A DNA stretch of 64,000 bases from Anaeramoeba flamelloides. Its lineage: Eukaryota; Metamonada; Anaeramoebidae. The stretch is from assembly GCA_027625915.1 (NCBI GenBank), contig JANTQA010000057.1:10168001-10232000 (forward strand), given 5' to 3'. The notes under the pieces are model-generated. The model saw only the letters and a list, made by a program, of their open reading frames with translations, made no database searches and had not been told where the DNA came from. Positions 59,690 through 64,000 of this stretch are shown here, in pieces. The translations under genes and the position numbers were made by a program. The first letter of the stretch is position 1. Every line of letters begins with the position of its first letter.

Positions 59690-61531
59690 CTAAAAATTGT
59701 CAAGAAAAAAGTTTGTAGAAAACTGCTCTGTTTGGGGGTGATATGGCATATCCATAAAGTCTGAGTAATCATTATATAATGAGAAATGGATGTCTGAAAG
59801 ATTGGTGTAGTTATTTGGTTCAAAGATATTAAAATCCGAGTTAATGTGAAAATTTGTCTTTGAAAGTTCTTTCTTTCCGAAAAGGGTATTATTTGCTTCA
59901 TAAGAATCATCTTCCGAGGCCATTTCATTAATTTGAAAGAATTCATAATTTTTTTCTTTTGGCGATGAAGGAATTGTAGTTGTTTCATTGCTGTTAAGTA
60001 AATTTTGAGAGAAAAGGATGGACTCATTCTCATTCTCTTTTACATTCACATTCACATTCACATTCTCGTTTACATTCACTTTCTCAATCACATTCACATT
60101 CAAATTCCCGTTTACATTCACTTTCTCATTCTCGATCACGGTATTAGAACTGTTTGTGGTCTCGGTGTTAAAAATAGTTTGATCAAATGTTCTTTTTCTT
60201 GGTATTGTTTTTTGTTTTGGAATGGTCGCATTGAAGCTGTCTATTACTTTGAGAAGACTGAAATTCAAAATTTGGCGATTAACCTTATCATTTTGATCAG
60301 TTTGCGCGACAATTTCAATTTTTGGATTTATTTCGATGGCCGGTTTTTGATCTATTTGAGAAAGGGAAACTTTTAAATCTTGATTTTTATTTTGGAATTG
60401 TACATGATCAACACTTTTACTTTTTTTTTGGTTATTCCTTCTTCTAACAACAATAATTTTTTTTTGTTTGTTTTTTCTTCTTCTTTTGATTTTTGTTTGG
60501 CGTGGTTTTTTCCTTTTTTGAATTTTCTTTTTTTCTTGAAGCAATTTTTCATTGCGCTTTATTGATCGTTTAAGTCGATTTTTGCTCCCAATATTTGAGT
60601 GCCAAAAGTTCTTCAGTTGGTTTCCAGTTCGGCCTTGGAAATAAGTGGAAATTTTTGTCCATTTGTTTCCAAACTGCCTTTGTAAATTCACCAATAACAT
60701 TCTTTCTTCTTGTGTGAATCGACAAGTTTTGATTTTTGGGTTCAATTGGTTGTTCCATCTATAATTTAATTGTTTTTTTTTGATTGTTTGACAAGAAACA
60801 AAAATGTATCAAATTGAAAAAAAATCAAACAAAGATCAAAAAATAACAAAAACTGAAAAAATACCTTTCTCGACATTGCTTTGAACTTCGACCAGGAACT
60901 AAAGATCCAACTTGGTTCCACTGATCTCTTCCAAGCAAATTGACATAGTTTGTTAAAAAAGTGTCTTCCTAGAGGTATAGAAATCGTTGGTTAAATAAAA
61001 CAAAAGAATTTTTTAAAAAAAGCCGAAAAAAAAAAAAAAAGAAAACAAAAAAGTTGAATGTAAGAGAAAAAAAAACTTACAATTTTCGTCCAGGTACCCT
61101 TTGTGTTTTGTTTTGTCAACTATAAAAGAATTTAATTGTCAAAAAGAAAAAAAAAAAATTATTCAGTCAAAAATAAAAACAAAAATTTTTGGGATCTAAA
61201 AAAAAAATTTACAAAAATGTATCTTCGAAAACAATCGAAAGAGTCTTTTTGATGATTGAAATTTGAACACTTTTCCCAATCACTTTTCATTAAATGTATG
61301 TTTTCCAATAATCTGGTATCCTTTTTTTTTTTGAAAATAAAAAATTATGTAGAAACAAAAACAAATAATAAAAAAAAACTTTTTGTTTTTTAAAATACTC
61401 GTATTAGGTTGCTGGGATGGGTAAAAATTTACTTCCTCTTGAGTCCACGAAGACATTTTTTGATCAATATCCCGAAGTAATTTTTCATAAATTTGTGGAG
61501 TTTCGGTTTCTTTTTGTTTGTTGTGTTCCAT
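59690..61531 (-). CDS. R1R2R3-Myb DNA-binding protein, five exons
   Basis: Exons 61531-61433, 61320-61213, 61119-61081, 60968-60865 and 60758-59690 (introns 93-112 bp, all GT-AG) join in phase to 472 residues. R1 spans about 28-69 (SSWTQEEDTRLLENI.., DWEKCSNF, CFRRYIF). R2 spans 77-118 (GTWTKIEDTFLTNYVNLLG, QWNQVGSLVPGRSSKQCRERW). R3 spans 129-170 (CRFTQEERMLLVNLQRQFGN, KWTKIS.., GRTGNQLKNFWHS). Key Trp are W29, W48, W79, W99, W118, W150 and W169; R1 has Tyr and R3 has Phe at one position each. A strongly basic K/R tail (about 170-225) follows. NV-rich repeats (about 330-355) and an acidic, D/S/N-rich C-terminus could serve as an activation region. It is a nuclear transcription-factor-type protein related to c-Myb-like three-repeat proteins. 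Introns 1 and 3 cut R1 and R2 one residue apart, in the W-x-x-E-E-D motif. Confidence 0.9.
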
Positions 61532-62063
61532 TCGATTTTGAATAAAGCCAAGTAAAAAAAAAAAAATTAATTGAAGGTGTTTAGGTTTTAAAGAGAAATT
61601 AAAAAAGAGTTTTGAATCTAAATCGGTTGTTTTTGAAAAAAAAAAAATAGAAAACAATTATAAAAAGAAAAAAAAAAAAATTAATAAACAAAGAACAAGA
61701 AAATTTTGTAAAACAATAAAAATAAAAAAAATAAAAATATTTTCGAAAGAAAAAAATGGTGATGAAGTAACAATTTATGAAAGGAAAACCATTTTGGTTT
61801 GTGATAAAATCTCAAATCAGGAAGGTTGACTAAAACTTTAATGAAATTAATTTTTTGATCAAATGACATTTTTTTTAAAAATTTGAAATAATAAAATTAT
61901 CATTACAATGTTAATATAGAAATTATTGAAGAACCTTTGTCCGTTCTAGCTTTGGTATTACTGTTTACGTATTCTAAATTTATCAATTTTCAGTATTTGG
62001 AAAAACAGAAATTAAAAAAAATCGAAAAATTCAAAATTTAAAGAGAAAATGCTAAAAAAAGTT
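61532..62063. other. 5' flank of the Myb gene
   Basis: AT-rich, with A-runs on the plus strand. The ORF at 61681-61869 is not protein-like. Confidence 0.4.
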
Positions 62064-63711
62064 ACTGTTGAGAGAAAAATGTTGGACTGAGGAAAAAGCT
62101 TGGACACCATTTTTAATTGGGAACATTACTAAAATAGAAAATCAAATCATATTGATGACTAAACTCAATTCCAAAAAATCGGACACAAAAAAAAATTACA
62201 TTAATAAAAATATACTCCAAAATACAAGCTACTTGTTAATTAAAATAATAAAAGACCCGAAAATATTTAATTAATACTATTTATACAGTCAGTTTCACTT
62301 TTAAGGCACAAACTTTCAACGAAATTTAAGGTACAAAAAAATCTCAAATTAAGGCACAAAATTTGGAATTTTTTTTTTTACAATTTATTTTACTAGAATT
62401 TGAGATTTTGTACTTTAATTTGAGATTTTTTTGTGCCTTAAATTTCCTTGAAAGTTTGTGCCTTAAAAGTGAAACTGACTGTATATATTATAGTAAATTT
62501 AAAATTCAATTCGAAAAATAAAAAAGAAAAAATAAAAAAAAGTGTGCCCCTATTTTTGGAACACGGTTACCAAAAAATTCATTTTTATTGAAAGAAAAAT
62601 TAATAAAAACTATTAATAGATTCAGCTTGTCTTTTGATAACTAAATCTACCCTTTTAAATATAGAGTTTACTAATTTTCTTAGGTTACCCAACTCAAAGT
62701 ATTCCATACATTAGTGAAAATTTTAAAAATTCTTCTTCGTTTTTTGGTTACAATTTTTCAGTTTAGTATCCATAAACTACCAATTGGATTTAAATCTGTG
62801 GAATTGGGGGTCAAGGGTACAGAACATTAAATCCCCGATTTAAGTAAGTTTGAGTTTTTTTTGAAGTATGTGGACAAGCTCCATCCTTTAGGAAAATCCA
62901 TTTCAACTCACCATATTCTGAATTAGCTAGTTGAATTAGATTTGATTTTTTTGATAATATCAATAATAATACATTCAGTATTCACACTTCCATTAATGAA
63001 AATAAGGTCTGTTTGTAGGCCATGTACTATAGCACCCAATATCAAGATTATTTTCAAAAAATTTTTTTCTTGTGATCAGAATGAAAACTTTTAAATTTCA
63101 TTTTAAAGTGATTTTGAGATTTTCAAAAAGTTTTGTAAAAAATTTTAATTTTTTTTTCAAATGAAAAAAAAAAATCCAAAAAAAATCAAAAAAAATTTTG
63201 AAAATCAAAAATCAAAAAATAATGAAAAAAAATGATTTGTAATTAACTTTAAAATTATTTCCATTGATTGTTAATATCTAATGTTTCTATTTAAGAGTTA
63301 AATATCAGTTTTTTTTGGAATTAAATTGATTTTGAAGGTGTGCCCCAATTTTTGGAATTGAGTTTAGATGAATTTTATATAAATACAGGTTTAAATATGT
63401 TACAAGATCATTAATTTGTGGCGTGTGTAGAATACTCATTTGAATGGTTGATAACTAAAGTAGATCATGCTATTTTAACAAAAATCCAAGTTGTAGTAAA
63501 GTTAACTATTAATTCTGAAAATGGTAATTTTTAAACTTGCTTTAGACTATAAGAGATAAGGTTTTGAAAAAGTAGAATTACATTAATCATTATTCAAATA
63601 AGTTGATTATTGTTATTTTCTATATTTATTTCACAAACGATTGAAATTGAAAATCATTTTCAGTAATGTTCCCAATTAAAATTGCTGTCCAACCATTTTT
63701 CTCTCAACAGT
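62064..63711 (-). mobile_element. Decayed Tc1/mariner element
   Basis: Ends are inverted repeats: ACTGTTGAGAGAAAAATG at 62064 and its complement ending at 63711, plus TTTTAATTGGGAACATTACT and, further in, AAACTCAATTCCAAAAA at about 62160 against 63341-63362. Minus-strand coding traces between about 62740 and 63060 read VHGLQTDLIFINGSVNTE, KDGACPHTSKKTQTYL and STDLNPIGSLW. These match the Tc1/mariner DDE region (DGA.cH, PDLNPIE.lW, with the E now G). The frame is broken in several places. MITE copy K sits inside the element. A further GTGTGCCCCTATTTTTGGAA near 62542 repeats an end module. Confidence 0.75.
62286..62481. mobile_element. Palindromic MITE, copy K (nested in the Tc1/mariner element)
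   Basis: TA-flanked, near-consensus arms, about 196 bp. It lies within the 62064-63711 element, so it inserted after that element did. Confidence 0.92.
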
Positions 63712-64000
63712 TAGATCGAATTTATTGAAAGTATTGTTTAATAAATTGATAAATTACATAGAAAAGATCTATGAAGAAAAATTTATAGTTTTTTCGATTA
63801 TTAAAATAGGAGTTTTTATGATCTAAATGATTTTCTTAGAAAATTTATCAATATTTTATATCTAGATTTTTAACATAACCAATGTGTGCAATGTAGACCC
63901 ATATTTTAAAAGAAAAGTTGTGTTTCTTTTTTTCAAGAAAACCTACATATCAAAAGACTAAAAAGGAATATTGAACACACACAAGTGAAAAGATACTGTT
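63712..64000. other. AT-rich window end
   Basis: Nothing supported is seen. Confidence 0.4.

Overview
The window is very AT-rich eukaryotic nuclear DNA from a protist. It has GT-AG spliceosomal introns, polyN, polyQ and S/N/D-rich tracts, and TAA and TAG both terminate genes, so ciliate-type codes are excluded. Gene content (a CARMIL-type PH-LRR scaffold fused to ankyrin, GTPase and RGS domains, Myb/SANT proteins, a C1A cathepsin, a brevin-type SNARE) fits an amoeboid protist such as a metamonad amoeba (Anaeramoeba-like). A dictyostelid-like or other amoeba is not excluded. The taxonomy is inference.

Layout. 1-2852 (+) holds the three-exon 3' part of a cathepsin L-like gene whose catalytic Cys is Ser. 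2853-7073 holds dispersed repeats and a decayed LINE. 7074-20040 (-) is one five-exon gene of about 13 kb; joining exons by phase gives a 1676-residue protein: CARMIL PH, CARMIL-type LRRs, polyN and K/P tracts, ankyrin repeats, a Ras-like G domain and an RGS domain. 20-25 kb is repeats. 25191-26726 (-) encodes a basic protein with an unrecognised ~105-residue domain present twice. 32118-32556 (-) is a two-exon R-SNARE flanked by an inverted duplication. 39780-42533 (+) encodes a 917-residue protein of unknown family. 48164-50592 is a decayed Mutator-type transposase joined to half of a MITE. 53107-53895 (+) is a polyQ/telobox-Myb protein. 59690-61531 (-) is a five-exon R1R2R3 Myb protein. 62064-63711 is a decayed Tc1/mariner element with a MITE inside it.

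Mobile DNA fills most of the rest. Ten full copies and one half copy of a ~196-bp, nearly fully palindromic MITE (TIR begins CAGTCAGTTTCAC, TA target) are scattered from 17 to 62 kb, with several other two- or three-copy repeat families. Introns fall into two sizes: about 90-165 bp, and 1.1-3.4 kb. Three of the four long ones hold recognisable repeat copies.

The genes do not form an operon. Common themes are actin/small-GTPase signalling (CARMIL fusion), membrane fusion (SNARE), proteolysis (pseudo-cathepsin) and nuclear DNA binding (two Myb proteins, perhaps two low-complexity basic proteins). Exon joins were made by eye from phase, splice dinucleotides and family alignment.
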